The notes beneath the pieces are model-generated. The model was not told the origin of the DNA, ran no database searches, and saw only the letters and a program-made list of their open reading frames with translations. Shown here one piece after another: positions 1-12,210 of a stretch of 64,000 bases of DNA. The translations under genes were made by a program, and so were the position numbers. Source of the DNA: Meconema thalassinum. Taxonomy: Eukaryota; Arthropoda; Insecta; Orthoptera; Tettigoniidae. Position 1 is the stretch's first letter. Every line of letters begins with the position of its first letter. The stretch lies in contig CAMPQE020000051.1 of assembly GCA_946902985.2 (NCBI GenBank), positions 2,170,001 to 2,234,000 of the forward strand, given 5' to 3'.

Positions 1-419
1 GGTGGTTGAGTGTGTTTTTGAAATGGTGTTCCCCTGTTTCGATTGGTACTTCTGTCGTGGGTTGTTTGAATATTATGCTCGCAACTTATCTGCGCCAGTG
101 CATGGATCAAGAAGAAATTTAACGTACTGATATCGCGCCAGGAGATGGCAGTTGGGTTTGAACTGAAGAGGTCTTCCCGCTCACTGCGTATCGCATATTT
201 CAAAAATATTCAGTCACTACTTGCTTTACTCACTTAGCACATTCCTTCTTTCACTGGCTGCGTTTCGTCCACTGCAATAGTAACCATTGACATGCGGGGA
301 GCCGATGTATTTAAGTTTGGAATAGGCGGACCGCGCATGCGTACTGCAAGACCCCCCCCCCCCCCCGTACCCCGTCGCAGCGTGTTCAACTGCCGCGATG
401 ACAGTACTATAATTGGTTC
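1..419. other. unassigned 5' edge with a C15 run
   Basis: No gene or repeat family is recognised here. A run of 15 cytosines lies at 352-366, and short open frames around it are low-complexity artefacts. Homology to the piggyBac relic begins only near position 420. Confidence 0.5.
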
Positions 420-1212
420 TCATCTCTACCTATTGGTGATAGAATGCTGAAGGAGTACCAGCTTACAACTCTTGGAACTTTGAGAAAGAACTTAAAGGAG
501 TAGCTTCCCAATTTTCTGACAAAAAGACCTACAGGAACAGCACTGTTTGCATTCAACATGGAGAAATCATTACTGTCCTTTCCTCCACATAACAAAAAAA
601 AATATAGTGCTGCTACTTACATCTATGCATCGTGATGACTCTGTGGATGAATACTCTGTGAAGCCCACAATCATAATGACTTATAACACGACTCAAGGTG
701 GCACGGATACCTATGACAAGTTGTGTAACACCTACACTGTAGCAAGAGGAACTAACAGGTGGTCGCTTCGCTTCAGGTTTGCTCTCATGGATCACGCCGG
801 CATTAATGCAATGATACTGCTCGTCCTGACCAATCCTGAGTGGAAGAATAACCCAAAGAAGATGAGACGGGTATTCTTGAAAACTCTTACGCTAGAGTTA
901 TGCCAAGAACACCTACAGAACAGAATTCACATGCCTGGAATGCAAGCCCACATGAAGTCAAGAATTCGTCAGGTTCTTAGAAAGGATGTGTCGATCAGTG
1001 GAGTGTCAGAAGTATCTAAGAGAAGAAGAAGATGTTACTTCTGCCCCTTTGCAACACGATTTTTCAGCTATAAATTTATCAAGCCGTATTGCCTAGAGCA
1101 CCGGGGAAACGTCTGTGTGGAATGGGACATAGAAGAACGTACAGTTCGGAGTGTCCTAGGCGAAACCCCACACAAGACACGGCACAAACCTAGAATTACT
1201 CACTGGCCGTGA
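420..1212 (+). pseudogene. piggyBac-family transposase, C-terminal part, broken
   Basis: This is the C-terminal part of a piggyBac-type DDE transposase, the cut-and-paste enzyme of TTAA-targeting transposons. Around 444-540 the translation contains TTLGTLRKN and LTKRPTGTALFAF, typical of the central catalytic region. From 547 a 221-codon frame carries TTQGGTDTYDKLC, followed by NRWSLRFRFALMDHAGINA and a basic tail. The tail ends in a Cys/His-rich segment (RCYFCPF, then CLEH) that fits the family's C-terminal zinc-binding domain. There is an in-frame TAG near 496-500 and a frameshift at the A9 run around 592-601. About two thirds of the usual ~550-600 residues are missing upstream. I could not place terminal inverted repeats or TTAA ends. 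The family call is strong. Activity is excluded by truncation and breaks. Confidence 0.85.
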
Positions 1213-1369
1213 AAGCCAATATACCATTTCAGTTTTACATTACTTCTGATATCAACTTAAACGTTTGTGTGGAGATAGGTAATACCATGATAAGTGAATA
1301 TGAAGAACCTGATACGTACAAACCCAACAGGGCAGCCAGGCAATTGTAAGTTATTTAGAGTTTATTTGC

Positions 1370-3660
1370 GATTTAATCTGCTGAACGTAGTAAATCTGAG
1401 CGGTAAATTAATATACAAGATTAATCCACTGGCATCTAACATAATTCAATTGTTTTCATATATTCAAGATGGCGGTTGTGGCAAACTTTATAATTAAGTT
1501 TTTTGTGTCCTAATCGGGCGATCTTAGTGAAAGTTTGTATGATGAACCAAAGCAATAATTGTCATCTCCTGATGCACAACTCTCTGGTATACATTTAGAA
1601 TAAACCAATATGGTGATCATCCGAAATAATTTGCCGGTCCTCTATATCTGCGATTCTATTACAGCAAACGAATTGAAATTTTGTAAGTTGGAAGAGGCCA
1701 TTAATGTAAGTCCATCTACAGAACTTTTGATAGCCTCGTGGCCATAAATGTAACTTGGTGGCGACGCAAGATTTATCTACTTATATGGATATTTCTCACG
1801 AATTAATCATCCAGGAAATCTGAATCCCGGCGAGGTGTATCTTTATACAAGGCTGAATATATTGAAATCTAATATAATTTAATTTGTATAAGGACTTAAA
1901 ATTGGCGGCTGTCCAACTCTTTAAAACCACATATTTAATTCTCCTGTCTTAAGGAGTGATAGAAATGTAAATTGGTAAAAAGAACGCTGGATCACAATAT
2001 TTCTAAATGACATTCTGTAGTGTGATAGAGATCTATTAGTCAAGTACATGCATGCGCAACTGTTTAAATCATGAGAAAAAAATTAAGTAACTCTGCTGTC
2101 AAATGATTTTTAGCCCATTTTCTTTTATGAAAAAAAAAAAGGCTTCTGAGTTCACCTATTGTCTGTGTGTCTGTGTGTGTGTGCGTGTGTGATTCGTGTG
2201 TGTTTGTGTGTCCCTTATAAAATCTAAACGGCTGGAGCGATTTCAATGAACCTCGGTAAGCTAGTAGCACTATTCCGTACGACCCCAACCGTGCCCTTCA
2301 AATTTTGTTACGTCTTACCAATCCAACATGGCGGCTGCGCGAGATACTTCACCGGCATACAATATCTCCGAAACTATTATAGATATCAACCTGGAATTTG
2401 GTTCGGTGATAAAGGGGACTACTAAATGTTCACCTATGTGACTTTTGAAAACTTGATACCTACAAAACCAACATGGCGGCCAAGCGAATTTGCGACCTTT
2501 AAATAGACGTTTCTCGCGATTTAACCAACCAAACACAATGAAACTTGGTACAGTGTATGTCTAAACTCATTGTAATTCACCGACATATAACTTCGTTCAA
2601 TTGTTCACATAACCTCAAGATGGCGGCTGTGCAAAGTATTTCACCGGCATTCCATATCTCTGAAACTATTACCGGTATCACCCTGAAATTTTGTACGGAG
2701 ATAAAGGGGACTACTGGAAGTTCATCTATGAGACTTTCAAAAACCGGTTAACTACAAAACGTACATGGCGGCCAAGCGAATTTGATAGTTTTAAATAGAC
2801 TTTTCTCGCGATTTAATGATCCAAACGCAATGAAACTTGGTAAAGCAAATGTTTATATACATTGTAATGCACTGGTATCTAATATAGCTCAATTGGTTAG
2901 TTAACCTCAAGATGGCGGCTGTGCGAATTTTAAAATTGAGTTTTTATTTCTTGTGACATAATCTTGCGATCGGAGTGATAATTTGAATAATGAACCCACG
3001 CAATAATTTTCCTTAAATGTTACATGACTCTATGGCCTACACATATAACAATCCAGCATGGCGACCATCGGAAATATTTAGACGGTTCTCAATATTTACG
3101 AATCTATTAGAGCTATCAAACAGAATTTTTTAATGTTCATAGGCGCTATGATCATAAGTTCACCTATAGGACTTTAAATAACCTGGTTATCACAAATCCA
3201 ACATGGCGGCGACGCGAAATATAAATGATCACATGGACGTTTCTCGCAATTTAACCATCCAAGTGCAGTGAAACTTGGTACAGTAAATCGTTATACAAAT
3301 GTTAATCCACTGGCATCTAATTTATTTCAATTGTTTCAATAACCACAAGATGTCAGCTGTGCGAAATTTTAAAATCTCCTTTTTACTCCTTATGTCCTAA
3401 TCATGTGATTGAAATTTGAATACTACTCGTACACAATAATCTTCATGTAACAGTACATAACTCTATGACCTACATATACAGAAATCCAACATGGCGGCCA
3501 TCCGAAATATTTAGTATGTTCTCAATATCTACGAATCTATTGCAGCAATCAAACTGAATTTTTTTATGTTGATAGTGGATATTAACATAAGTAGGATATA
3601 TGAAAATAGGTTTTGTTATTCACGAAACTACTTGTTAATATTGTTAAATGACCTTTCTGG
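1370..3660 (+). repeat. degenerate ~146-bp periodic array (copy 1)
   Basis: An ATGGCGGC-like core recurs at 2328, 2473, 2620, 2765, 2912, 3058, 3203, 3350 and 3491. The spacings are 145, 147, 145, 147, 146, 145, 147 and 141. More decayed units sit at about 1469, 1610, 1755 and 1902. Alternate units look more alike (a 'caagatggcggctgtg' type and an 'aacatggcggcc' type), so the real repeat may be a ~292-bp dimer. Between cores lie conserved pieces such as 'gcgatttaa', 'aatgaaacttggtaca' and 'actggcatctaa'. A poly-A stretch and a (TG)n microsatellite interrupt the array at 2130-2210. A second copy lies at 38.0-39.6 kb in the same orientation. Confidence 0.8.
2130..2212. repeat. poly-A followed by (TG)n microsatellite
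   Basis: An A-rich run and then an interrupted TG/GTGTGT tract precede the segment 'aaacggctggagcgatttcaatga'. The same order, A-run, TG tract, then this segment, recurs at 38,055-38,150. It therefore belongs to the dispersed repeat rather than being a random microsatellite. Confidence 0.7.
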
Positions 3661-5934
3661 TGATCTAATCATCCGAGACAATTGGCAACTCAAACTAACA
3701 CTTGGGGCGCTGCGGTCGGTCTGAATAAGTAGGGTTTAAAATACTCAATAACACGCGTTTGATATGGAACACTTTTTATTTTTCGGTTATAATCAGTAAA
3801 TATGGTCTCTAAAGTAATGACAGTGTTATTTTTAATTGTATATATGTATAACTGTGCGATACACGTGATCTAATTTGTATGTTCCACTGGATTTTTGGTG
3901 TCATTTGCATATTATCAAGCATCAGTTTTTATGGGTGATGTAGATCAGCTGATTCAAATTTACACAGGGCTACACTTCGGACATTATTTCGGTACTATTA
4001 TGCGCAATATAATGTAAATGTCGATCCTGAGTCAACGCCGAGGACATTCAAATAGAGAAATACGGTACATAAACAAATAAATAACACACCGAAGCTGTGC
4101 TACTTTTATCATTCCGAGACTAGCATCCACGCAAACCAGACGCCACTGTTCCAAGCTCCGACTTATATCGTGAATTGATGTCAAACTGATGATCCGCCAG
4201 CCTTTCCGCCAAGCCTACACCTCGTAATCGCTAAGTTCTTCGATATTCGAGCTATTCCACTACGAGTCATATAGGCCTAATTTGCCTCCCCGTGGGCACT
4301 GTAGAATGAGTGATTCCGCTACCATTCATATATTCAACACCAAACCCACCTTTTAACCATCCAAATCAAGCAATTCCTGTCGCCCCCAGAGTTTTAATAC
4401 AAGTTAAACTCATCCCTTCTCCCTACCAAGCAGCCAATAATTAATTATTCAAGTAACTTCAATCTTACCAGCGCGCCCATCGTAACAGCTGTTTTTAAAC
4501 TGAATAACCTTCGCTAGTTTTACGTCGCAGGTCTTCTGTCTGTCTACCTCGGCAAGTGTTAGATCCTTCCCGGGGTGGAAAGGTATTATTATTAGGTATT
4601 AGGTATTATTAGGTATCATCACATTTCGGCTATTGCTATTTACATCTTTTGGAAAGTGATGAAAACGTATGTCCGCAGCCCTCTTATACATCGACTTACA
4701 GCCGTAAACTGAGCAATACCGGTACACTTTGCTTTTACTCATTTTTCACTCTATCAACGAGTAAAACTTATTACTTATGTATAAAGACACGAACAATTTA
4801 CCACGATCTGTTTACCAATACAAGAAACCATATACAAACAGTCACCACGTGACAAATGTACCCTACTTGGTAAGTTTCTCATTTTTACCGCTAGATGTCA
4901 TATCAGATAGCTGGAGTTGCCAATTGAAACATATGAGAGCGAATCATTTCTCCGAGGACAGAGTAGAGAGATCTCATGATCAATTATGTTTAAAAAATTC
5001 GAGATGGCATCAGTTCAACATTATTTAATATTTTTATTTCATTTCTCGTAACCTATTCAAGCCATGGAGGAGATTGACGGGCTATTATAATAATCGTTAT
5101 GAAAAATGGCGCTAAATTCTGCAGCTACTTTTCGTAAAATATAGAAGTCAAGCATTTTACTTTTGTTTATTTCTTACGATATAAACTTTGTTTGAGCTCA
5201 AACTATTGTTTCCTAAGACGTACTGAGAAATTCAATTTTCTAGCGAATTAGACCATAGATTGGAAACACTGTTACTATGAAAGAACGTTCAATATGACTT
5301 CTAAGAGCACGCAACGTGTTCAAATTGCAGTTGTGAAGCACGAATCAAAAACAAGTGATTTAACCAATGTTTCTAGTGTAAAGAGAATTTTAGAAGTTGA
5401 GGGAGGACAATCTGGAGTGCAAAGTGGAATAAGTGATGATAATCTGGGTACATGTCGAACGTATCAACGTGCAATATTGACTCGGTGCGCGCAAAATTTA
5501 AATTTCATGGTGAATGCAAGTCTCTGGCGAGAAGTCGACTGACGACACGAGGGAAGTGGGTTTGTATGTCACATAATTCAGATTTTGAATACTTAGAAAG
5601 ATCTCTTCCTCAAAATTAAATTCCAACCCGCAAGAAATGGGCATGCGCAGTAAATAGTAAATAAGATTTACCTAAATTCAGTGATAGTACTGTTCTTAGT
5701 TTGATGAAGGACTTATACCTCTATTTTAAGCGTTGGAAATGAGCTTCATCTTGCCTTGACCTTAACGCTGTTGATAGACCGTGGTTACCTTCTGAATTTC
5801 AAGGCTTCGTGTGGTAAACCTTCAAGGATCTTTCAGCTATAAGTTGCAAATTTCTCCTACACTACTTTTGATTTTACCCGAGAAATGATGATCTACGGCT
5901 GAGAGTTGGTTGATGGGATTGAAGAATTTAAAAA
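3661..5934. other. unassigned AT-rich stretch
   Basis: I see no convincing gene or known repeat in this stretch. A short ATTAGGT-type direct repeat occurs at about 4585-4615. An 82-codon open frame at 5294-5542 has no motif I recognise and no flanking signals, so it is not called as a gene. Confidence 0.4.
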
Positions 5935-6370
5935 TATCAGAAACCTCTGCGGACATCAAATAGGCAGGTGAAAAGCTGAAGGAAGCAGGAGATTTCTGTT
6001 ACTAAGGAAGCAAAATAACCAGTGATGGACGAAGCAAAGAGGATAAAAAAAGTAGGTTGGCACAGCCAAGGAAAGCATTTCTACAAAAAGAAATCTTTTG
6101 ACATCGAATATAGATTTAGGTATTTTGAAAGCCTTGTCTGGAGCGTGGCACTGTATGGAAGTGAAACTTGGACTATTGCTGAAGCAGAAAAGAGGAGAAT
6201 TGAAGCGTTTGAAATGTGCTGCTAGAGGGGAATGATGAAGATCAGATGGGTAGACAGGGTCACAAACGAAGAGGTATAAGACAAGTGGGAGAGGAGAGAT
6301 GTTCCTGGCAACTGCTAATGAAGAGAAGAGATAGGTTGGTAGGATACATACTAAGTATTTAAAATTGATA
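5935..6370 (+). pseudogene. non-LTR retrotransposon RT, C-terminal relic
   Basis: This is the C-terminal end of a LINE reverse transcriptase. Translation in shifting frames gives a segment resembling 'LGSKITSDGRSKEDIK' near 6000-6050. It is followed by LVWSVALYGSETWTIAEAEK at about 6137-6195 and then RRIEAFEMCC. Downstream pieces read like 'RWVDRVTNEEV' at about 6245-6275. This order, 'SKIT.DGRS', then 'W.VALYGSETWT', then 'RLEAFEMWC' and 'DRVTNEEVL', is characteristic of the thumb and post-RT region of insect LINEs. Several frameshifts and stops are present and there is no RT core. A related relic lies at 22.2-23.2 kb on the same strand. Confidence 0.75.
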
Positions 6371-6859
6371 AAATTCCTTATATCACACAATCCCCCAAGC
6401 AGTCTCAACTTTTTATAAGAAACGGGCATTATTCTACCTTCGAATACCCGAACGGTTTATTTTAAAATTTTAGAGTGATTTTTACACAAAAGTCCAAAAT
6501 TGTTTTTTACCTGTGTTAGGCTTTCCCCTTGTTGATATTCCTTTGGTAACACTTCTTTTGTCACAAAACCGACGATATTAGGATATCTTGAGCCTAATGT
6601 ATTAATACCATAACCACATCCACGACTTTCTGCGGTGTAACGACAAATGCTAATTATCTGGAGGTGGCTTACATCGCTATACATGTTACACGGTCCCCGT
6701 AAATTAGCTAATGTTTCTAAATCCTCTAATATGTTTCCAAGTCTCCATCTAAACACGAATTAACAGGAGGCCCATAACCACAATACCCTCTGTTTTAGCT
6801 ATGCGGGGCTAATGAAAGATTACCGATTATATTAATCTTACGAGGCTGATAACCAAGGT
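6371..6859. other. unassigned stretch
   Basis: There is no recognised gene, RNA or repeat. Open frames here are short and without family motifs. Confidence 0.4.
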
Positions 6860-7134
6860 GTCCGAAGCATTTTACACGGAGGCTTCAATCAGGGCACTTC
6901 GTGTCCCCACCTGGAGCTGAGTCATGCCGAGGCATTTTTGTGGGGTGGCTCTTCGATCCGAGCTTAGGCGGCTGAGCGGAAGAGAGAGTAGGACTCTATT
7001 GGGAGAAAAGGGAAGGTACATTGACAGTTGCCAACCCATGCTGAGCTGTCGGGCGAGGGATTCGAACCCTCCCTTCCTATGGAGAAAATTCGAAATTAAT
7101 TTGAACGCCTTACACAGCTCGGCCAACCCGACAA
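6860..7134 (-). mobile_element. tRNA-derived SINE with tRNA-Leu-like head
   Basis: On the minus strand the segment 7132-7048 is an 85-nt tRNA-like unit. Its 5' GTCGGGT pairs with 3' GCCCGAC as an acceptor stem. An A box (TTGGCCGAGCTGTGTAAGGC) and a consensus B box (GGTTCGAATCC) are present. The T stem GAGGG/CCCTC is perfect. A weak anticodon stem presents a 7-nt loop with TAA in the anticodon position, so the closest type is tRNA-Leu(UAA). The body continues for roughly 190 bp downstream with no tRNA resemblance, which favours a SINE over a functional gene. It directly follows the 3' end of the LINE relic on the same strand. The exact 3' end is uncertain. Confidence 0.65.
7048..7132 (-). tRNA. 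tRNA-Leu(UAA)-like pseudogene (SINE head)
   Basis: The acceptor and T stems are intact and both internal promoter boxes are present. The length of 85 nt fits a type II tRNA with a variable arm. The anticodon stem has a mismatch, and loop position 37 is a pyrimidine, unlike functional tRNA-Leu. I read it as the polymerase III promoter head of the SINE, not as a working tRNA. Confidence 0.5.
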
Positions 7135-7139
7135 GGAAT

Positions 7140-7950
7140 GTATAAGCTTGAATTCATCATCATCATCATCATCCATACCCAACTCGAGTCACCCGGGTGT
7201 TGTAAACTAGCCTCTTCCACTTCTGCCACATCCTGTCCAATGTTATGTGTGTCTTGTCGGATTTGGTCCATCCATACGTTATTCGGCCTTCCAACCAATC
7301 TAATACCGTCAAGGATCCTCACCATCTCCCACTTTACCAAACCATCTTAATCTCGACCTCTGTATTCGCTGTACTAATGGGTCCGTTATATTTAGTTCTT
7401 GGCTAATTTGCGAGTTTCGGACGTTATCTCCTCTAGTCTTCTCGAGAGTTGTTACATTTGGGGTAAAATGTTGTTTATATAATGTTTTTTTTTTTTTTGG
7501 TACCTTAAAATCCCATTACAGCTGTCGAACATGATGATTAAATGAGGTACTTTTACTTTATCTGTTATTAATTTCTTTATTCCTGTGAATAACACCGCCT
7601 AAATATGTAATCTTTTCCACATTCTCTAACTGTTCCCCATCTAGTGCATTACCACAGTTTCCTGTTTACAATTTCTCATTCTGAAGGCCATAAAATTGTC
7701 ATTTCAAATATCCACTCTTCTTTTTATTACCTGTCCTCCTTGTCCCCAAATCCCTACATCATCCGCAAAAACTAAAGCATTTATCCCATCAGTTTATCCA
7801 ATATTATGCTTTCAACCCTTTAATATTGCATCTATCAATATAATCAATAATATTGGCGACAGTGCACTTCCATGTTTGACTCCTCTCCTTGTATAAAATA
7901 CTTCAGAATCACAACTGCCTGCCTGAACACTGCTCTTACTACCAAAATAC
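7140..7950 (-). pseudogene. non-LTR retrotransposon RT relic with (ATG)n tail
   Basis: This is a decayed LINE reverse transcriptase read on the minus strand. From about 7895 the translation gives a GVKHGSALSP motif, a variant of the RT 'GV.QG..LSP' block. FADDVG follows at about 7770, the catalytic ADD motif of RT. Further on there is a C-terminal piece, GRPNNVWMDQIRQD, ending near 7180. A (CAT)6 run at about 7157-7174, (ATG)n on the coding strand, looks like the microsatellite 3' tail of the element. Multiple frameshifts and stops occur. The N-terminal endonuclease is absent, as is usual for 5'-truncated LINE insertions. Confidence 0.75.
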
Positions 7951-10900
7951 AACATTAGCCCCTTAAGCTAGGCTGTGCGTGTGTAAGTAATTCTTTTTGA
8001 TAACCTGTGTAATTGTCACGGTGCTTAACATGAGGTCACGGCCTCCTCGTTCCCAATCCTCACCTGACTTACAAATACACAGACACCGCAATAAAGCAGG
8101 TTAACCTCACTCACACACAAGACCTACTACTCAGAGGGGAGATGAGAGGGGAGCATTAGAAAGGGCTTTCCGACAAGATACTACTCCGGAGGACAGCCTT
8201 CGGCTAGAGCATTACTCGAGTGCACCGGACTGATGACCTGAGAGCCCTAAAAGTGATAACAAATAAAATATACAACCCTACAGCCAGCGTTAGATGTTAC
8301 TAAAGGGCGAATAAAAGATACTAGATATACCTACGTAAATTTATCATCTAAATATTCCAAGAAGCGACGGGTTTCCACGAGGCTATTCGTATTTAAGGTC
8401 GCAACGGCAACTACCTTCTACACCCTCCCGAATGCTGCGAGCACCTTTCAACCGAGAAAATAACAATTATTGTGGCTTTAAAGGTGCGGAACATCTAAGT
8501 CATCTGCCCCTTAAGAGAGAGATAACAGAATATAACATGAAACTCGCCGTTTGGTCAGTGCTACCTGTAAAGCGCCAGCCCCCACCCCCTCCACCTCGCT
8601 ACGGCAATGAAACCACGGCCACCGGAGATAGGACCGTCAGAGCTGACCGACTCTTCTACTTACACGATCGAAAACCGGGCAAGGAATTCGCAAGAGGGAC
8701 AAGGCGATCGGATAACGATCGTCCCTGGAGGAGATAGGCCGCCCCCGCATCGCGCGGAGAACGAACAATCAACCCAGAGGTTCGAGGAAATATAACGTAT
8801 CGAGAAACGAGGCTTATAAGTTGGACGAAATGAAAACTAGCCGTTGCAAACGACTACACAATTCATTACGCGGGCCAAAAAACGAAAAGGGTCAGCATTT
8901 ATAAACAAGAATAGGAAAATAAAGGTGAACATTAACATACAAAAACTTCAAGGGAGGGAAATCGAGGGACGGACGAAATGAAGAATGAAGATTACGACAT
9001 AAGAGGATGGTATAGTACTTCACCAGTAAAACGTTTCAAAATGATAACATAATTTAATCACATTAAACATTTAGTATTGTGCCCATTCAGCATGAAATAT
9101 GCAGATCACAGTTTGCCAGCAATGCTCAACTGGGAGTATCCGGGTATATGGTATGTTCTCCCACTCTGTGACCTACACACTTTGGATTAAATAGAGGATA
9201 CACTTCCAAAAAATAAACCAAAAATCAACTCTTACTATAAAAACATTTAATTACTCAAAATCTATGGCGCTACAAATTTAAACAAATCAAATACTGACCC
9301 TTTAATTCTACTTATTCAAAATGAACAAGGAATACAAATATTAAACAAATATTAAATCATCATGAATGGCTATCATTAAACCAACAACATTCAGTTAGTT
9401 TCACTTCCATATAGTGAGTTTTTAAAATTCAATGAAATCTAGAGCTCCAATAGGCTCGATACTTTTCATCTACACTGTGTTTTTCATTTACAACACATCA
9501 CTTCCTAATACATAAGTATACTTCTTAATCAAACATATAAAATTTTACCAAAGTACAATTACTCATTTCATTAATTTTGGGCTTTCACACCTTCACAGAC
9601 TACCATCTCTCTCTCTCAAGTCAACAATTCACTACCGTGATTGGGAAACATTTGCGTACTCCGAGCTACAAAAGACTACTTGAACAAGTCAAAAATTAAG
9701 ATCACTCCCGGAATCTAATTGTCCTCATTAAAACTCGTGAATCACTACATCATATTATCATAACATTAGGGATTTATTATTTGCCTTAAAAGACCATTTA
9801 TCATAAGAAAGCTACGATATGAACTCTGCAAGCGGTAATCTTTCATCTAAAAGGACCTCGGTTCGAAGACCGGGTCGTTAAAACAAACTCTAAACACTCC
9901 TGTGTACTATAACTTCAAACAGATATCTTTTAAACCTACCACAACAATCTCAATGGAAAGGGTCTGGCCTTGGCTACTTAGCGTGATTTATTGCAGGGAG
10001 GCAGACATCACGGTATCGCCCACACGAGACGAGCTACCCTCGGCTTCACACAGCTGTTTCTTAAATGCAGTTCTTTGAACTGGCAAGGCTTTCATGCAAA
10101 TTACTATAACAACATATTGAGGTTCCACAAACCTCTTCTTTTTACTTCGGCATTTATTAATTATGAAGTGTCCTCATTGGCGGGTAAGAATAATTCAATA
10201 CAACACAAATACTCAGGGGCTTAAAACATGGACGAATCTGGGTTCGATCCTTTCAAATGCCTCGGGATCCATATCCCACACTGGAGGACTTATAACATTA
10301 GCGACTTTTAGCAAGCCTTATTGCTTTACACCCGCGCTCATAATACAATAAATAGCACCCTATTAACACAATACACACACGGCCTCGTGATCACATCACT
10401 ATTTAGAGGACTTACCATAGTTCCATTACCACGACCAACTGCCCCTCATAATTAGTTTTACCGAGTATTCAAACGCATTCCTAGCGTGACAAATATCTTT
10501 AACGCGCTACATGGCGCCTACACATTACTATGCCAAGTTGCCTTCAATGAACTGATACATTCAAAAATCAACATTTGATTATACGTTTCCTTCTATATTA
10601 CTCCTCTCCCTTGACAATAATCACTTTACCCTACGAAACATGTGTTCATAACATGTATAAATTCATTTAAAGGAGCTCGGAAGCTACTACTTTCCATATA
10701 AGTCATCATAAAATTCATTCATTTATATAATTGTTATTATTATTATTATTATGCTTGCTTTCTCATATTTAAATCATTGATCAATTACACTGATATTTCA
10801 TTTCATACATTTCCCCAAGGGATTTATTTGTTTCACATAATTATTTATACTTTCTCAAATTTTACCGTTCAGATCGCGCTATTTTTTTATTTGTTTATTC

Positions 10901-11917
10901 AAACATCCCTATTTTTTCTCTCTCAAGTGGATTATACGCAAATCTTCCCCAACACATAACATAATGAAATGGTTACTCACATGATTTCACGGTCATCGAC
11001 CGAATTTTCCAGCGATGTTTCATTTTTGCCCACTTTCTGTACTCAAGCCATCTTCATATTCATTTCACACAATGACACTTCATTAAACACATATAAATTA
11101 TTTATCTTAATCACTTTAACCATATTGAATACCATTTTTGTATTCATTTATCTTAACACAAATAAATTCACTAAACTTATTACACTAAAACAAATTTTTC
11201 TATATTTACACTACACAATTTTTTTAAATCACTTAGGCGTTACTTTTTGCCTTACACACGTGATTTCTTTCTTCCCGTCTCCAAGGGTAACACTTCTAGA
11301 CGTCTGCTTCCTAATCTGGCCAAGATAATGAGAGTCTCGATAAATCTACCCCTCCCTGAAACGGTTAATCGTCAGATCCGGTTTCTGACTATCGGCTTCT
11401 ATACTTTACTAGCACGATGTCGTTTTTTTCTAGACACTAGTTAGTTTGTCTAGGTAAAGTCTATCCTTTTTACGGTCTCTCGAATACTGTATCGGTGACC
11501 TGATATTTTCTAGCATTAATTGCTATTCCTTCTGTTCGTAACTTACTGCTTTTACAATACGTTTGTCTCCTTTAGACAAAACCTTGAATTACGATTTCGA
11601 ACTTTTAATTCTTTTCGCTCTAGTCCCAATATTTCCGGCACACTAGGCGTTACTTCTTTCCTTTGACCCTGATCGGGTCCTTTAACGTTGATAACTGTTT
11701 GTTCACTTTCTTAAGTACTTCGAAACGCTACGATACTTGATGTCATTTAACTGAACTGTTATTCAAATACTTATCGCCTGTTCTTTCTTCACAGTCGCAG
11801 CCTAACTTTGACTGTAATAATAGACTTTCACCATGAAGTCTGACGTTTACTGAGATTAATCCTGTACTAGGTTTTACTATATTTCCACACAGCGACACTA
11901 ATGACGATACTGTTCGG
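7951..11917. other. long unassigned stretch
   Basis: No gene is supported. A GC-richer patch at about 8400-8790 contains a 101-codon frame without recognisable motifs. A fragment at 8222-8250 reads 'accggactgatgacct' and recurs with changes near 30,340; it resembles a SINE-tail relic. The rest is AT-rich with short open frames in no consistent pattern. Confidence 0.45.
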
Positions 11918-12210
11918 GGACTCCCATACGGAGTGCTCGTTGGTGATACAGCGTATCACGACCTCTCGGGGTCTGGTAAAGTCTGCATTCGATGTGATGT
12001 AGCGTCACGTCCTCTAGACGGACTCAACTGCCTGTGATGCAGCACTCCTGCCCTGGGATTTCACTGTAGACTGCATTTGATGATCTGCGAAACAGCACCG
12101 TGCCCTCAGGCACCTATGGTAGACTGAATATCTTTGATGCAGCACCTCCGCTCGCGGAGTGCTCGTAGACTGCATTCGGTGATGCAGCACCTCCGTACGA
12201 GGTCTGTTGT
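11918..12210. repeat. array of ~45-60 bp hairpin-forming units
   Basis: About six diverged units share a frame of 'gatgcagcac' and 'agactgcatt'. Each carries a short inverted repeat of different sequence at the same relative place: ACTCC/GGAGT at 11920-11934, GACC/GGTC at 11960-11973, GTCC/GGAC at 12009-12023, GTGCC/GGCAC at 12100-12113, CTCCG/CGGAG at 12146-12159 and ACCTC/GAGGT at 12189-12203. A second stem forms at several unit borders: GTGATAC/GTATCAC at 11943-11959, GTGATG/CGTCAC at 11994-12008, and CTGCAT/ATGCAG at about 12170-12187. The third unit has only a weak CCC/GGG pair. No coding frame or known family is apparent. Confidence 0.6.

Noticed and set aside
352..366. C15 run as a structural element
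   Set aside because: A lone homopolymer is as likely to be a sequencing or slippage feature; nothing around it suggests a function.
5294..5542. 82-codon open frame starting MTSKSTQRVQ
   Set aside because: It resembles a plausible small protein, but no domain, splice signal or conserved copy supports it.
8432..8737. 101-codon open frame with a proline run
   Set aside because: It lies in a GC-rich patch with other open frames, has no motif and no flanking gene signals.
9855..9880. B-box-like 'ggttcgaagaccgg'
   Set aside because: There is no A box at the right distance and no acceptor stem. A 4-bp palindrome explains it.
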